DNA of 64,000 bases, taken from assembly GCA_963848415.1 (NCBI GenBank), contig CAWKDN010000001.1, positions 1,860,001 to 1,924,000 on the forward strand. Direction: 5' to 3'. Of this stretch, positions 43,345 to 52,644 are shown one piece after another. A model generated the notes under the pieces. The model did no database searches. It was not told the origin of the DNA and saw only the letters and a program-made list of their open reading frames with translations. This stretch comes from CAVQBC01 sp963848415 (lineage in GTDB: Bacteria > Actinomycetota > Thermoleophilia > Solirubrobacterales > Solirubrobacteraceae). Within the stretch, counting starts at the first letter, position 1. Each line of letters begins with the position of its first letter. Both the position numbers and the translations under genes were made by a program.

Positions 43345-44870
43345 GCGTCCGGCTGCTGGGGCTCGACTGCGGGCTCACCGTCACCAAGGCCGTCGTCTTC
43401 GACGAGGACGGCAACGCGCTGGGCATCGGCTCGACGCCGAGCCGCCAGAGCACGCCGCAGACCAACTGGGTCGAGAAGGACCCCGACGAGCAGTGGCAGA
43501 GCGCCTGCGGCGCGATCCAGGAGGCGCTCGGCGAGGCCGGGGTCTCCGGCGAGGACATCACGATGATCGCGCCGACCGCCCACGGCGACGGCCTCTACGT
43601 GCTCGACGAGGACCTGCGGCCCGCGCGGCCGGCGATCCCCTCGCTCGACGGGCGCGCCGGCGACACGGTCCGCCGCTTCGAGTCCGAGGGCATCTCCGAA
43701 CGCGCGCTCGAGCTGGTCGGCGAGACGCCGTTCGAGGTCCAGGCGCCGGCCTTGCTGGGCTGGCTGCAGGAGCACGAGCCCGACACCTACGCCCGAGTCG
43801 CGCACGTCCTGTTCTGCAAGGACTGGCTGAAGCTCTGCCTGACCGGGCGGCTCACGACCGACCCGACCGAGGCCAGCGCGGGCCTCACCGAGACCCGCAC
43901 GCAGGAGCACTCCGACGAGACGTGGCGGGTGTACGGCCTGGAGGAGATGGTCGGGACGCTGCCCGAGGTCGTGCGCTCCTACGACGTCGCAGGCGAGGTC
44001 TCAGACGAGGCGGCGAAGGCGACGGGGCTGGCGGCCGGCACGCCGGTGGTCTCCGGGCTGCACGACTGCGACGCCTCGGCGCTCGGCGTCGGCTCGGTGC
44101 GGCCGGGGCAGCTGACCATGATCGCCGGGACGTTCTCGATCAACGAGGCGATCTCGGACGACCCGGTCAGCGACGCCCGGGTGTTCTGCCGCAACTGGGT
44201 CGATGCGGGCCAGTACATGAACATGGCCAACTCGGCGTCCTCGGCGACCAATCTCGAGTGGTTCGTCCAGCAGCTCTCGCCGCACGAGATGGAGAAGGCC
44301 AAGGAGACGGGCACGTCGCCGTTCGCGTTCGTCGGCGACGAGGTCACCGAGGTCCTCGGCGACGACTCGCGCGTGCTCTTCCTGCCCTACCTCTACGGTT
44401 CGCCGCAGCACCCCGACGGCACCGCGGTGCTCTTCGGGCTCAAGGGCTGGCACACGCGCGGGCACATCCTGCGGGCGATGTTCGAGGGCATCGCCTTCGG
44501 CCATCGCCTGCACGTCGACGCGCTGCGCGACAGCCTCGAGCTCAGCGAGGCGCGGCTCGCCGGCGGTGGCGCGCGCAGCCCGGTGTGGGCGCAGGTGTTC
44601 GCTGACACCGTCGGGCTGCCGGTCTCGGTGACCGACGCGCCGGAGACGGGCGCGCTGGGCGCCGCGATCTGCGCGGGCGTGGCCGCCGGTTTGTGGGAGA
44701 CCGTGGCCGAGGGCGCCGAGCGCTGCGTGCGGGTGGACCGCACGTTCGAGCCCGACCCCGAGCGCCAGGCGCGCCTCGACGACGACTACGAGCGCTACCT
44801 CGAGCTCGCCACCGCGCTGGAGGGATCGTGGGAGCGCGCCGCGCGGCCGGCCGCGAGAGCGCACCGCTGA
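43341..44870 (+). CDS. FGGY-family carbohydrate kinase
   Basis: A 509-residue kinase of the FGGY family, nearest in pattern to L-xylulokinase or erythritol kinase. It has the N-terminal ATPase fold LGLDCGLTVTKAVVFDEDG, the substrate segment NWVEKDPDEQW, TAHGDGLYVLDEDL, the catalytic Asp in SGLHDCDASALGVG, and the C-terminal RLAGGGARSPVWAQVFAD that gives the family its name region. It phosphorylates a pentulose or tetritol, feeding the neighbouring dehydrogenase and aldolase. Exact substrate unknown. Confidence 0.87.
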   Translation: MSVRLLGLDCGLTVTKAVVFDEDGNALGIGSTPSRQSTPQTNWVEKDPDEQWQSACGAIQEALGEAGVSGEDITMIAPTAHGDGLYVLDEDLRPARPAIPSLDGRAGDTVRRFESEGISERALELVGETPFEVQAPALLGWLQEHEPDTYARVAHVLFCKDWLKLCLTGRLTTDPTEASAGLTETRTQEHSDETWRVYGLEEMVGTLPEVVRSYDVAGEVSDEAAKATGLAAGTPVVSGLHDCDASALGVGSVRPGQLTMIAGTFSINEAISDDPVSDARVFCRNWVDAGQYMNMANSASSATNLEWFVQQLSPHEMEKAKETGTSPFAFVGDEVTEVLGDDSRVLFLPYLYGSPQHPDGTAVLFGLKGWHTRGHILRAMFEGIAFGHRLHVDALRDSLELSEARLAGGGARSPVWAQVFADTVGLPVSVTDAPETGALGAAICAGVAAGLWETVAEGAERCVRVDRTFEPDPERQARLDDDYERYLELATALEGSWERAARPAARAHR

Positions 44871-44892
44871 TTCGCTCATCTAACGTCAATGC

Positions 44893-47178
44893 ATGCCTGA
44901 CGACGCCTTCGGGGCTCCGGTGCGGCGGGTCGAGGACCCGCCGCTGCTGACCGGTCGCGCCCGCTACACGGACGACCTCGAGGCCCCGGAGGCGCTGCAC
45001 GCCGTCTTCGTCCGCGCCGTGCTCGCGCACGGCGAGCTGCGCGGGATCGACGTCGCCGAGGCGGCGGCGATGCCCGGCGTGGTCGCGGTCCTGACGGCCG
45101 CGGACCTCGATCTCCCCCCGATGCCGGCCGCGATGGCGCCGGCGGCGATGGCCCGCCCGGTGCTCGCCCGCGACCGCGTGCGCTTCATCGGCGAGGCCGT
45201 GGCGATCGTGGTGGCCGCCACGCGGGCGCAGGCGGTCGACGCGGCCGAGCTGGTCGACGTCGACGTCGAGCCGCTCGACGTGCTGGTGGACGCGTCGGCG
45301 GCGCTCGACGCGGACGCGCCCGTGCTGTTCGCCGACGCGCCGGACGGCAACCTCGCCGGCGAGGGCGCGATCGGCGCCGCGGGCGCGCTCGCGGACGCCG
45401 AGGTCGTGATCCGTCACCGCTTCGTCAACCAGCGCCTCTCGCCCGTCCCGATGGAGCCGCCCGCCGCGCTGGCCGTGCCCGACGAGGAGACCGGCGGCGT
45501 GCTGCTGCGCACGCCGTGCCAGTCGGCCCACACGGTGCGTGACGACGTCGCCGGCGTGCTGGGGCTCGATCTCGCGCGCGTGCGCGTGTGGGCGCCGGCG
45601 GTCGGCGGCGGCTTCGGCACGCGCATCGCCACCTACCCCGAGCAGGTCGCGATCGCCGCGCTGGCCCTGCGGCTGGGGCGGCCGGTCCGCTACGTCGAGA
45701 CGCGCTCGGAGAGCATGCTGGCGCTGGAGCACGGCCGCGCGCAGGTCCAGGACGTCGCGCTCGGCGCCCGCTCCGACGCGACCCTGACCGGCCTCGAGCT
45801 GCGGATCGTCGCCGACTGCGGCGCCTATCCCGCCTCGAACCTCGACCAGCCCGAGCTGACCGCCCTGATGGCCTGCGGCGTCTATCGCCTGCCCAGGCTC
45901 GACTGCGCGTGGCGCTCGGTCGTGACCACCACGACGCCGGTCGGCGCCTACCGCGGCGCGGGCCGGCCCGAGGCGACCGCGCTGCTCGAGCGCGCGATGG
46001 ACCTGCTGGCCGCCGAGCTCGAGCTCGACCCGGCGGAGCTGCGCCGGCGCAACCTGATCCCGCCGAGCGCCTTCCCCTACGCCACCCTCAGCGACGCGAG
46101 CTACGACTCGGGCGACTACCCGGCGGCGCTCGAGCGCGTGCTCGAGGCCGCGGATTACCCGGCGCTGCGCGCGCAGCAGGCCGAGCGCCGGGCGGGCGGC
46201 GGTCCCGTGCAGCTCGGCATCGGGTTGTGTGCTTACGTCGAGTGGACGGGTGGGTCGGGCTCCGAGCTCGGCACGTGCAGCGTCGGCAGCGACGGCCGGG
46301 TGACGGTGCGCACGGGCACCTCGCCGCACGGGCAGGGACACGAGACGGTGTGGGCGCAGCTGGTCGCCGGCACGCTGGGCGTCGCCCACGGCGACGTCAC
46401 GGTCGTGCACTCCGACACGGCGCGGGTCACCCGCGGCGGCGGGACGATGGCCTCGCGCTCGCTGCAGCTCGGGGGGAGCGCCGTGCGCAACGCGACCGAG
46501 GACGTGCTGGGCAAGGGCCGCGAGCTGGCGGCGCACCTGCTCGAGGCGCCGGTCGAGGACATCGTCGTCTTCCCGGGGGAGGGGCTCGGGGTGGCGGGCT
46601 CGCCCGGCAGCCCGCTGCCGTGGGCGCGGCTCGCCGGCGCGGCGGCCGACCCGGGCGAGCGGCCCGCCGGCTGGGTGGACGGCCTCGCGGCGGAGGCGGA
46701 CTTCGCGGCGGCGGGTCCCACCTACCCCTTCGGCGCCCATGTGGCGGTCGTCGAGGTCGACGTCGAGACGGGCCACGCGCGGCTCGTGCGCCACGTCACG
46801 GTCGACGACGCCGGGCGGATCGCCAACCCGCTGCTGGCCGAGGGGCAGATCCACGGCGGCATCGCCCAGGGCGTCGCGCAAGCGCTCTTCGAGGGCGTCG
46901 AGTTCGACGCCGACGGCAACTGCCTGACCGCGAACCTCGTCGCCTACGCGATGCCCTCCGCGCCGGACCTCCCGGTCTTCGAGACCCAGCGGACCGAGAC
47001 GCCGACGCCGCGCAACCCGCTGGGGGCCAAGGGCATCGGCGAGTCGGGGACGATCGGCTCGACGCCGGCGGTGTGGAACGCGGTCGTCGACGCGGTCTCC
47101 CACCTCGGGGTCCGGCACGTGGAGATGCCGGCCACCGCCGAGAAGGTGTGGCGGGCCATCCGGGAGGCGGCGGCTTGA
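44893..47178 (+). CDS. Molybdopterin-binding subunit of a xanthine dehydrogenase/CoxL-like hydroxylase
   Basis: A 761-residue large subunit. The N-domain opens RRVEDPPLLTGRARYTDDL. Molybdopterin-binding loops include VGGGFGTRI, GAYRGAGRPEA (the form II signature, not the AYxCSFR of true CO dehydrogenase), GTSPHGQGHET and the C-terminal GAKGIGESGTIG with the catalytic Glu. It should hydroxylate an aldehyde, purine or N-heterocycle using molybdenum cytosine dinucleotide. No FAD or 2Fe-2S subunit gene lies nearby, which is unusual; they may be encoded elsewhere. Confidence 0.9.
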   Translation: MPDDAFGAPVRRVEDPPLLTGRARYTDDLEAPEALHAVFVRAVLAHGELRGIDVAEAAAMPGVVAVLTAADLDLPPMPAAMAPAAMARPVLARDRVRFIGEAVAIVVAATRAQAVDAAELVDVDVEPLDVLVDASAALDADAPVLFADAPDGNLAGEGAIGAAGALADAEVVIRHRFVNQRLSPVPMEPPAALAVPDEETGGVLLRTPCQSAHTVRDDVAGVLGLDLARVRVWAPAVGGGFGTRIATYPEQVAIAALALRLGRPVRYVETRSESMLALEHGRAQVQDVALGARSDATLTGLELRIVADCGAYPASNLDQPELTALMACGVYRLPRLDCAWRSVVTTTTPVGAYRGAGRPEATALLERAMDLLAAELELDPAELRRRNLIPPSAFPYATLSDASYDSGDYPAALERVLEAADYPALRAQQAERRAGGGPVQLGIGLCAYVEWTGGSGSELGTCSVGSDGRVTVRTGTSPHGQGHETVWAQLVAGTLGVAHGDVTVVHSDTARVTRGGGTMASRSLQLGGSAVRNATEDVLGKGRELAAHLLEAPVEDIVVFPGEGLGVAGSPGSPLPWARLAGAAADPGERPAGWVDGLAAEADFAAAGPTYPFGAHVAVVEVDVETGHARLVRHVTVDDAGRIANPLLAEGQIHGGIAQGVAQALFEGVEFDADGNCLTANLVAYAMPSAPDLPVFETQRTETPTPRNPLGAKGIGESGTIGSTPAVWNAVVDAVSHLGVRHVEMPATAEKVWRAIREAAA

Positions 47179-48506
47179 CCGAGAGCGTGATCAGTGCTCC
47201 TGCGCGCCCGCGTCCCCGCACCGCCACGGGTGCGGGCACGCGCTTCTGGGTCGGCGTCGGGCTGCTGCTGGTGCTGGCGCTCGGCGTCCGGCTCGGCTAC
47301 GTCGCCGCGACACCGGAGTACGTACTGGTCCACGACGCGCTGGACTACGACACCCACGCGCAGTCGATCGCGCTCGGCGAGGGCTTCGCCGAGTCGCGCG
47401 GGCAGCCGACCGCCTTCCGTCCGCCCGGCTACCCCTACCTGCTGGGCGGCGTCTACGCCCTCGCGGGCGTCGAGACGGCGTCCGAGCAGGAGCGGGTCGA
47501 GGTCGCGCGGCTGCTGGGGGCGGTGATCGGCACGGTGCTGGTCGCCCTGATCGGCCTGGTCGCCGGGCGGCTGTGGGGCCGACGGGTCGCGCTGGCCGCA
47601 CTGGCGCTCGGGGCGGTCTACCTGCCGCTCGTGCTGGTCGGCGGCGCGGTGATGTCCGAGCCGCTGTTCGCCGTCTTCATGGTCGCCGCGATCGCGGCCG
47701 CGCTCGCGCACCGCCGCTCCTCGCACCGGCTGCGCTTCGCCGTGCTGGCCGGCGTGCTGGCCGGACTGTCGATCCTGACCCGCGCCAACGCGCTGGTCCT
47801 GCTGGCGCCGCTGGCCTTCGCGGTGTGGGACGGCCGGCCCCGCTTCGCCTGGCGGTCGCTGCTGCCGCCCGCCGTGCTGGTGGCGGTCGCGCTCGCGACG
47901 GTCTCGCCCTGGACGGTGCGAAACGCCGTCGTCTTCGACACCTTCCTGCCCGTCTCCACCCAGTTCGGCTCGGCCATCGCCGGTACCTACAACGACGCGG
48001 CGCGCCTGGACGAGGAGAACCCGGCGTCGTGGCGCAGCCTGCGCCGTGTGCCCGACTACCAGGAGATCTGGGCGCGCCTGGGCACCATCCCGGAGCCCGT
48101 GCTGGAGAAGCAGTTCCGCGAGGCGGCCACCGAGTACGTCCGCGAGCACCCGGGCTACGTCGCCATGGTCGCCTGGTGGACCTCGCGGCGGATGCTCGAC
48201 CTCGGCGGGCTGGACTGGTCGCGCCACACCGCCTCGACGATCAGCGTCACGCCGGGGTGGGCCAACGCAGGCGTCGTGTGCTTCTGGCTGTTCGCGCTGC
48301 TCGCCGTCCTCGGGGCGTGCACGCGGCGCGCGCGGCAGGCGCCGCTGTGGCTGTGGGCGATCCCGCTGCTGATGTACCTCAGCGTCGTCTTCCTGGTGGT
48401 CGAGACGCCGCGCTACCGGACCCCGCTGGACCCGTTCGTCGTGCTGCTGGCGTCGCTCGGGGTGATGTGGGGGATCGACCGGCTGCGCGGGCGGCAGCCG
48501 GGCTGA
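47175..48506 (+). CDS. Membrane glycosyltransferase of the GT39/ArnT-like type
   Basis: About 443 residues with some ten membrane spans. The first extracytoplasmic loop has the Asp of VHDALDYDTHAQSIALGEGF and the FRPPGYPYLLG motif found in lipid-linked sugar transferases. Later spans include LARLLGAVIGTVLVALIGLV-like and RFAVLAGVLAGLSILTRAN. It probably moves a sugar from a polyprenyl phosphate to an envelope acceptor. A TTG at 47175 overlaps the previous stop (TTGA); GTG 47187 is the alternative start. Confidence 0.82.
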   Translation: MTESVISAPARPRPRTATGAGTRFWVGVGLLLVLALGVRLGYVAATPEYVLVHDALDYDTHAQSIALGEGFAESRGQPTAFRPPGYPYLLGGVYALAGVETASEQERVEVARLLGAVIGTVLVALIGLVAGRLWGRRVALAALALGAVYLPLVLVGGAVMSEPLFAVFMVAAIAAALAHRRSSHRLRFAVLAGVLAGLSILTRANALVLLAPLAFAVWDGRPRFAWRSLLPPAVLVAVALATVSPWTVRNAVVFDTFLPVSTQFGSAIAGTYNDAARLDEENPASWRSLRRVPDYQEIWARLGTIPEPVLEKQFREAATEYVREHPGYVAMVAWWTSRRMLDLGGLDWSRHTASTISVTPGWANAGVVCFWLFALLAVLGACTRRARQAPLWLWAIPLLMYLSVVFLVVETPRYRTPLDPFVVLLASLGVMWGIDRLRGRQPG

Positions 48507-49085
48507 TCAGTCGCGCGCGGGGCCGACCGCTTTGCGGCTGAGGGCGATCGCCGCGGCGCGGCCGCGCAGGTCGTCGAGCGTGTCGCGCTGCGCCTCGGCG
48601 CGCCCGGCGAGCGCCTTGAGTCGCTCGGCGGAGAGCCGGGGCTCGGTGGGCGCGACCTCCTGCAGCGTGCGCCACAGGCAGAGCTTGCCGTTGACGCCGG
48701 TGAAGAGCAGCTCGATCTCGAGCAGGCGGCCGAGCGGGGAATAGCCCGTCAGCTGGCCGTTGGGCTTCAGCCGGCCGACCTTCTCCCCGGCCCAGGCGAC
48801 CGAGGTCTTCAGGTGGTCGGGCGCGACCTCGAGGTCGTGCATGATGCCCTGGAGCGCCTCGCGGTCCTCGGCGATGTCGGAGGCCAGCCGGCCGAGCGGC
48901 GCGGCGAACTCGGTGCCCTGGTTGCTGCGGGCGGCCCGCTTGGCGAGCTCGACGCCGGAGGTCGAGCCCCCGAGGTGGTCGTTGAGGTAGATCGCCAGCG
49001 GATCGCCGCCGGTGATGGCGGGGAGCGCCGACTGGATGGCGTCGGTCACGGAGGACATGGAGTTCTTGGCTGCGCTGGAGGCCAT
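48507..49085 (-). CDS. Conserved-looking hypothetical protein (192 aa)
   Basis: A helical, soluble protein with several motifs suggesting a ferritin-like or bacterioferritin-like helix bundle: DPLAIYLNDHLGGSTSGVEL, ASDIAEDREALQGIMHDL, and GRLLEIELLFTGVNGKLCLW. The pattern of helices with paired acidic residues and a long bundle fits DUF892-like or ferritin-like proteins, but metal ligands are not clear. It ends next to the convergent glycosyltransferase stop. Confidence 0.65.
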   Translation of the reverse strand: MASSAAKNSMSSVTDAIQSALPAITGGDPLAIYLNDHLGGSTSGVELAKRAARSNQGTEFAAPLGRLASDIAEDREALQGIMHDLEVAPDHLKTSVAWAGEKVGRLKPNGQLTGYSPLGRLLEIELLFTGVNGKLCLWRTLQEVAPTEPRLSAERLKALAGRAEAQRDTLDDLRGRAAAIALSRKAVGPARD

Positions 49086-49095
49086 GGTCGAAGGT

Positions 49096-50385
49096 CTACC
49101 CGGTGGCGTGAACGCGCCAACCGGATCCCGGCTCGAGCAGCCGGTGCAGGCGTCCGCCGAGCGCGATCAGCGCGCGATCGCCGCCGTGCGGGCCGACCAG
49201 CTGCACGCCGACGGGGAGGCCGGCGCCGTTGACGAGGCCCGGGACGGCGAGGACCGGCGTGCCAAGCAGCGTCCAGGCGCGGCAGAACAGCGGGTCGCCG
49301 GTGCTGTCCAGGCCGTGCGGCGCCGCGCCGCGCGCCGCCGGGGTGAGGATCGCGTCCCAGTCGCGCCAGCGCTCGCGCAGCGCGGCCCGGCCGGCGTCCG
49401 CGCGGGCGAGCGCGGCGGCGTGGGCGGTGTCGGTGACGGCGGCCCCTTCGTCGAGCAGCCCGCGCAGCGCGCCAGAGAGCTCGGCCTCGTGCTCGGCGCG
49501 CAGCGGGCCGAGCGTCTGCTCGGCCTCGTAGGCCTGGACGGCCCTCTGGGCCTCGGTCAGGCCGGTGATGGGCAGCTCGAGCTCGCCCACCTCGATGCCG
49601 TCGTCGCGCAGCCGGGAGGCGGCGGTCTCGATCGCCGATCGGGTGTCGCCGTCGGCCTCGTCCCAGTGCTCGGTGCGCACGACGGCGACGCGGACGGCGC
49701 CGGCGGCGGGTGCGCCCGCGGTCTCGTCGAGCACCCCGAGCACGAGCTCGAGATCCTCGGCGTGACGGGCGAACCAGCCGACGGTGTCCAGGCTCGGCGC
49801 CTGCGGCCCGACGCCGCCGCGGTCGACGCTGCCGAAGGTCGGCTTGAAGCCGAACACGCCGCAGAACGCGGCGGGCCTGACGACCGATCCCGCCGTCTGG
49901 CTGCCGAGCGCGAGCGGGACCATCCCGTCGGCGACGGCGGCCGCCGAGCCGCTCGAGGAGCCACCGGGGGTGTGCGCCGGGTCGCGAGGATTGCGGGTGA
50001 CCGAGGGCTCGTAGGCGGCGAACTCGGTGGTGACCGTCTTGCCGAGCACCACGGCGCCGGCGCGCAGGAGCGCGCTGACGCAGGCGGCGTCGGCGGGCGG
50101 GCGATGGCCGGCGTAGATCGGGCTGCCGTGCTCGGTCGGCAGCGCGGCGGTGTCGATGATGTCCTTCACGCCGACGGGGACGCCGTGCAGCGGCCCGAGC
50201 GGCTTCGTCGCGTCGCGGGCGCGGGCCTGCTCGCGCACCGCCTGCGGGTCGCGGTGCGCCCACGCCCGCACGACCGGCTCGCGCGCCTCGATGCGCACGT
50301 GGCAGTCGCCCGCCAGCCGGGTCGCGGTGAGGCTTCCCGTGGCGATCCGCGCGGCCGACTCGGTCGCGGAGAGCGGCGGCTCCAT
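49096..50385 (-). CDS. Amidase (amidase-signature family)
   Basis: A 429-residue Ser-cisSer-Lys hydrolase. The catalytic Lys is in GVPVGVKDIIDT, the cis-Ser in TPGGSSSGSAAAVADG and the nucleophile Ser in the GSQTAGSVVRPAAFCGVFGF block. It hydrolyses amides such as nitrile-derived or aryl amides; it is not clearly GatA since gatB/gatC are absent. ATG 50385 starts the conserved region; the frame is open up to 50499 but that part overlaps the riboswitch on the other strand. Confidence 0.88.
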   Translation of the reverse strand: MEPPLSATESAARIATGSLTATRLAGDCHVRIEAREPVVRAWAHRDPQAVREQARARDATKPLGPLHGVPVGVKDIIDTAALPTEHGSPIYAGHRPPADAACVSALLRAGAVVLGKTVTTEFAAYEPSVTRNPRDPAHTPGGSSSGSAAAVADGMVPLALGSQTAGSVVRPAAFCGVFGFKPTFGSVDRGGVGPQAPSLDTVGWFARHAEDLELVLGVLDETAGAPAAGAVRVAVVRTEHWDEADGDTRSAIETAASRLRDDGIEVGELELPITGLTEAQRAVQAYEAEQTLGPLRAEHEAELSGALRGLLDEGAAVTDTAHAAALARADAGRAALRERWRDWDAILTPAARGAAPHGLDSTGDPLFCRAWTLLGTPVLAVPGLVNGAGLPVGVQLVGPHGGDRALIALGGRLHRLLEPGSGWRVHATG

Positions 50386-50462
50386 GGCCTGGCGCGATAC
50401 CCCGCGGGCTTGGAGCACAACCTTCCGCCGCATCGTGCGTTTGCATGTCCGATACGCCGAAC

Positions 50463-50603
50463 TCGCGTCTCTCACAGGGGCGCGGGGCGGGGGAACCAAC
50501 GCGGCCCGCTGCCCGGGGCCGCTGGGGCGAATCGCCGCCGCGTGCGGCGTAGCGCGAGTTCTCCGTGCGAGCCCGTCAGCTCACCTCGTAGGCACCGAGA
50601 GAA
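50463..50603 (+). ncRNA. c-di-AMP riboswitch (ydaO/yuaA type)
   Basis: The leader of the M23 hydrolase carries the conserved ydaO blocks in order: GGGGGAACCAAC near 50490, GGGGCGAATCGC near 50524, and CGAGCCCGTCAGCTCACCTC followed by GTAGGCA ending near 50593. In actinobacteria this class commonly sits before cell-wall hydrolase genes and shuts them off when c-di-AMP is high. The ribosome site (GAGGAGGAA) and GTG start at 50625 follow within 30 bases. Confidence 0.85.
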
Positions 50604-50624
50604 CCGCAGAGGAGGAACGACCCC

Positions 50625-52619
50625 GTGGAGCCCCACGTCCGCCCGTCGGAGCTGGACCCCTACCCAACTGCCCGGCGCGACCTGAGCTCGCACGAGCTGT
50701 GGGAGCGCTCGATCGCCCGCTCGCGCGATCGCCGGCGCCTGCGCGAGATCTCGCGCAAGAGCGCTCCGCGACGCAAGGGCGCCTCGCTGGCGGCCGCCTC
50801 GGCGCTGATGGCCTCCCCGGCCGTCGCGGCGTTCGCGGCCGTGCGCGATCCCGCGACCCGGGCGGTGTCGACGGGGCCGTCGACCGATCAGGTCTCCGCG
50901 CTGGCCGCGCGGGCGGGGACGGACGCCCAGCTGCTGCGGGTCGGTGACGCCGGCGACGCCGTGATGGCCGTCCAGCGCCAGCTCGGGATCCCCGCCGACG
51001 GGATCTTCGGTCCCCAGACCCGCCGCGCCGTGCGCGCGTTCCAGCGCGGCGAGGGCTGGCGCGGGTCCGGCGTGGTCGACGCGCGCACGTGGGCGCAGCT
51101 GTTCGGCGGACAGGTGCTCTTCTACGACCGCTCGGGCGATCAGGCGCCGGTGCGAGGCAAGGTCGGGCGCGTGGTGGTCGCCGACGACGACCGGCAGCTC
51201 GCGGCGAGCGCGGACCCGGGCGGGGTCTCGGCGGCGGTGAGCGACGGCGGCGCGACCGCGCTGGTCGGCAACGGCGGCGGCACGGCGCCGCGGCGGCCGG
51301 TGGCCAGGACGCGCCCCCCCCGGCTCGTGGAGAGCGAGCGCCAGCGCCCGTCGCGGGAGCGCGAGACGCCGGCCCGGGAGCGCCCGGCGCGCGAGCGGCC
51401 GCGGCAGTCGCCGCCGCGGGAGACGCCCGTGTCCGACCCTGCGCCCACGCCGGCCCCGGCTCCGGCCGGCGACGGCTGCTCCGACGGTCGCCTGCGCTCG
51501 CCGGTGCGCGGGACGGTCACCGGCCGCTACGGCGACGACCGCGGCGACCACGCCCACGCCGGCCTGGACATCGCGGCCCCGACGGGAACCAAGGTCGGCG
51601 CCTCGCAGTGCGGCACCGTAACCACCTCCGAGGTGCAGAGCGGGTACGGGCTGATGGTCTGCATCCGCCACGCCGGCGGGGTGACCACCTGCTACGCGCA
51701 CCTCTCGCGCAGCGACGTGCGCGTCAACCAGCAGGTGCGCACCGGCCAGCTGATCGGCCGGGTCGGCTGCACGGGCAGCTGCACCGGACCGCACGTGCAC
51801 TTCGAGGTGCGCCGCAACGACCGCGCCGAGAACCCCGAGCCCTACCTGAGCGGCGGGCGTACCGTCACCGGGCGCTCGACCACCGCCGCGCGGGTGAGCA
51901 CGGGGACCGGGGGAGGCCGGCCGCCGGGTGGGATGTCGGGCTCGACCGGGTCGGCCGGGTCGGCCGGGTCGGCGACGCCGGTGGCAACGGGCAAGCGCTC
52001 GTCGCGGGCGCTCGCCTCGGCCGGCGACGAGCGGAGCCTTGCGACCGCTCCGGAGGAGCCGTCCGCGGCGGTAGCCCAGCCCGCTGCCGAGGGGCCCGCG
52101 CCGGCTGCGGCCGCGCCGGAGCCGGTGGTCGAGGAGCCCGCGCCCGCCGCCGAGGCACCCGCTTCGGAGCCGGTGGCCGCGGAGCCCGAGCCGGTTGCCG
52201 AAGCGCCCGAGCCGGTCGCGGAGCCCGAACCCAGCACCGAGGAGGAGCCCGTTGCGGAGCCGGTGGCCGAGGAGCCCGCGCCCGAGCCGGTGGCCGAGGA
52301 GCCCGCGCCCGAGCCGGTGGCCGAGGAACCCGCGCCCGAGCCGGTGGCCGAGGAGCCCGTGGCCGAGCCGGTCGTCGAAGAGGAGTCCGAGCCGGTCGCC
52401 GAGCCCGAACCCAGCATCGAGGAGGCGCCCGCCGCGGAGCCTGTGGCCGAGGAGCCCGAGCCCGAGCCTGTGGCCGAGGAGCCCGAGCCGGTTGCGGAGC
52501 CCGAACCCAGCGTGGAGGAGGAGCCCGAGCCGGTGGCCGCGGAGCCGGTCGCCGAGGAGCCCGAGGCGGAGCCGGCCGCCGAAGAGGAGGAGCCCGTCGC
52601 AGCCGGCGCGACCGAGTAG
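50625..52619 (+). CDS. Secreted M23 peptidoglycan hydrolase with PG-binding domain and acidic repeat tail
   Basis: A 664-residue protein. A basic N-terminus (about 58 residues) precedes an Ala-rich hydrophobic segment (ASLAAASALMASPAVAAFAA). The PG_binding_1 repeat follows (VGDAGDAVMAVQRQLGIPAD, IFGPQTRRAVRAFQRGEGW), then an Arg/Pro linker. The LytM domain (about residues 285-410) has its zinc motifs as HAGLD and HVHFEV, plus TCYAHLSR. The last 170 residues are EPVAEEPAP-type acidic repeats likely spanning the wall. It cuts peptide cross-links and is under c-di-AMP riboswitch control. The GTG start follows GAGGAGGAA. Confidence 0.9.
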   Translation: MEPHVRPSELDPYPTARRDLSSHELWERSIARSRDRRRLREISRKSAPRRKGASLAAASALMASPAVAAFAAVRDPATRAVSTGPSTDQVSALAARAGTDAQLLRVGDAGDAVMAVQRQLGIPADGIFGPQTRRAVRAFQRGEGWRGSGVVDARTWAQLFGGQVLFYDRSGDQAPVRGKVGRVVVADDDRQLAASADPGGVSAAVSDGGATALVGNGGGTAPRRPVARTRPPRLVESERQRPSRERETPARERPARERPRQSPPRETPVSDPAPTPAPAPAGDGCSDGRLRSPVRGTVTGRYGDDRGDHAHAGLDIAAPTGTKVGASQCGTVTTSEVQSGYGLMVCIRHAGGVTTCYAHLSRSDVRVNQQVRTGQLIGRVGCTGSCTGPHVHFEVRRNDRAENPEPYLSGGRTVTGRSTTAARVSTGTGGGRPPGGMSGSTGSAGSAGSATPVATGKRSSRALASAGDERSLATAPEEPSAAVAQPAAEGPAPAAAAPEPVVEEPAPAAEAPASEPVAAEPEPVAEAPEPVAEPEPSTEEEPVAEPVAEEPAPEPVAEEPAPEPVAEEPAPEPVAEEPVAEPVVEEESEPVAEPEPSIEEAPAAEPVAEEPEPEPVAEEPEPVAEPEPSVEEEPEPVAAEPVAEEPEAEPAAEEEEPVAAGATE

Positions 52620-52644
52620 CCGGCGCGCCACTCCCGGAGATGCG

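Noticed and set aside
41345..44870. An Lsr-type AI-2 degradation operon
   Set aside because: Only a LsrF-like aldolase and a generic FGGY kinase are present; no LsrB/A/C/D, LsrG or LsrR, and the kinase resembles pentulose/tetritol kinases.
45588..47174. Plus-strand frame overlapping the molybdoenzyme gene and merging with the glycosyltransferase
   Set aside because: The part before 47175 is an out-of-frame shadow of the molybdoenzyme; real homology starts at the TTG/GTG near 47175-47187.
52100..52610. Repeat array taken as CRISPR or a non-coding satellite
   Set aside because: The repeats are in frame and encode EPVAEEPAP-type tail units without spacers of unique sequence.
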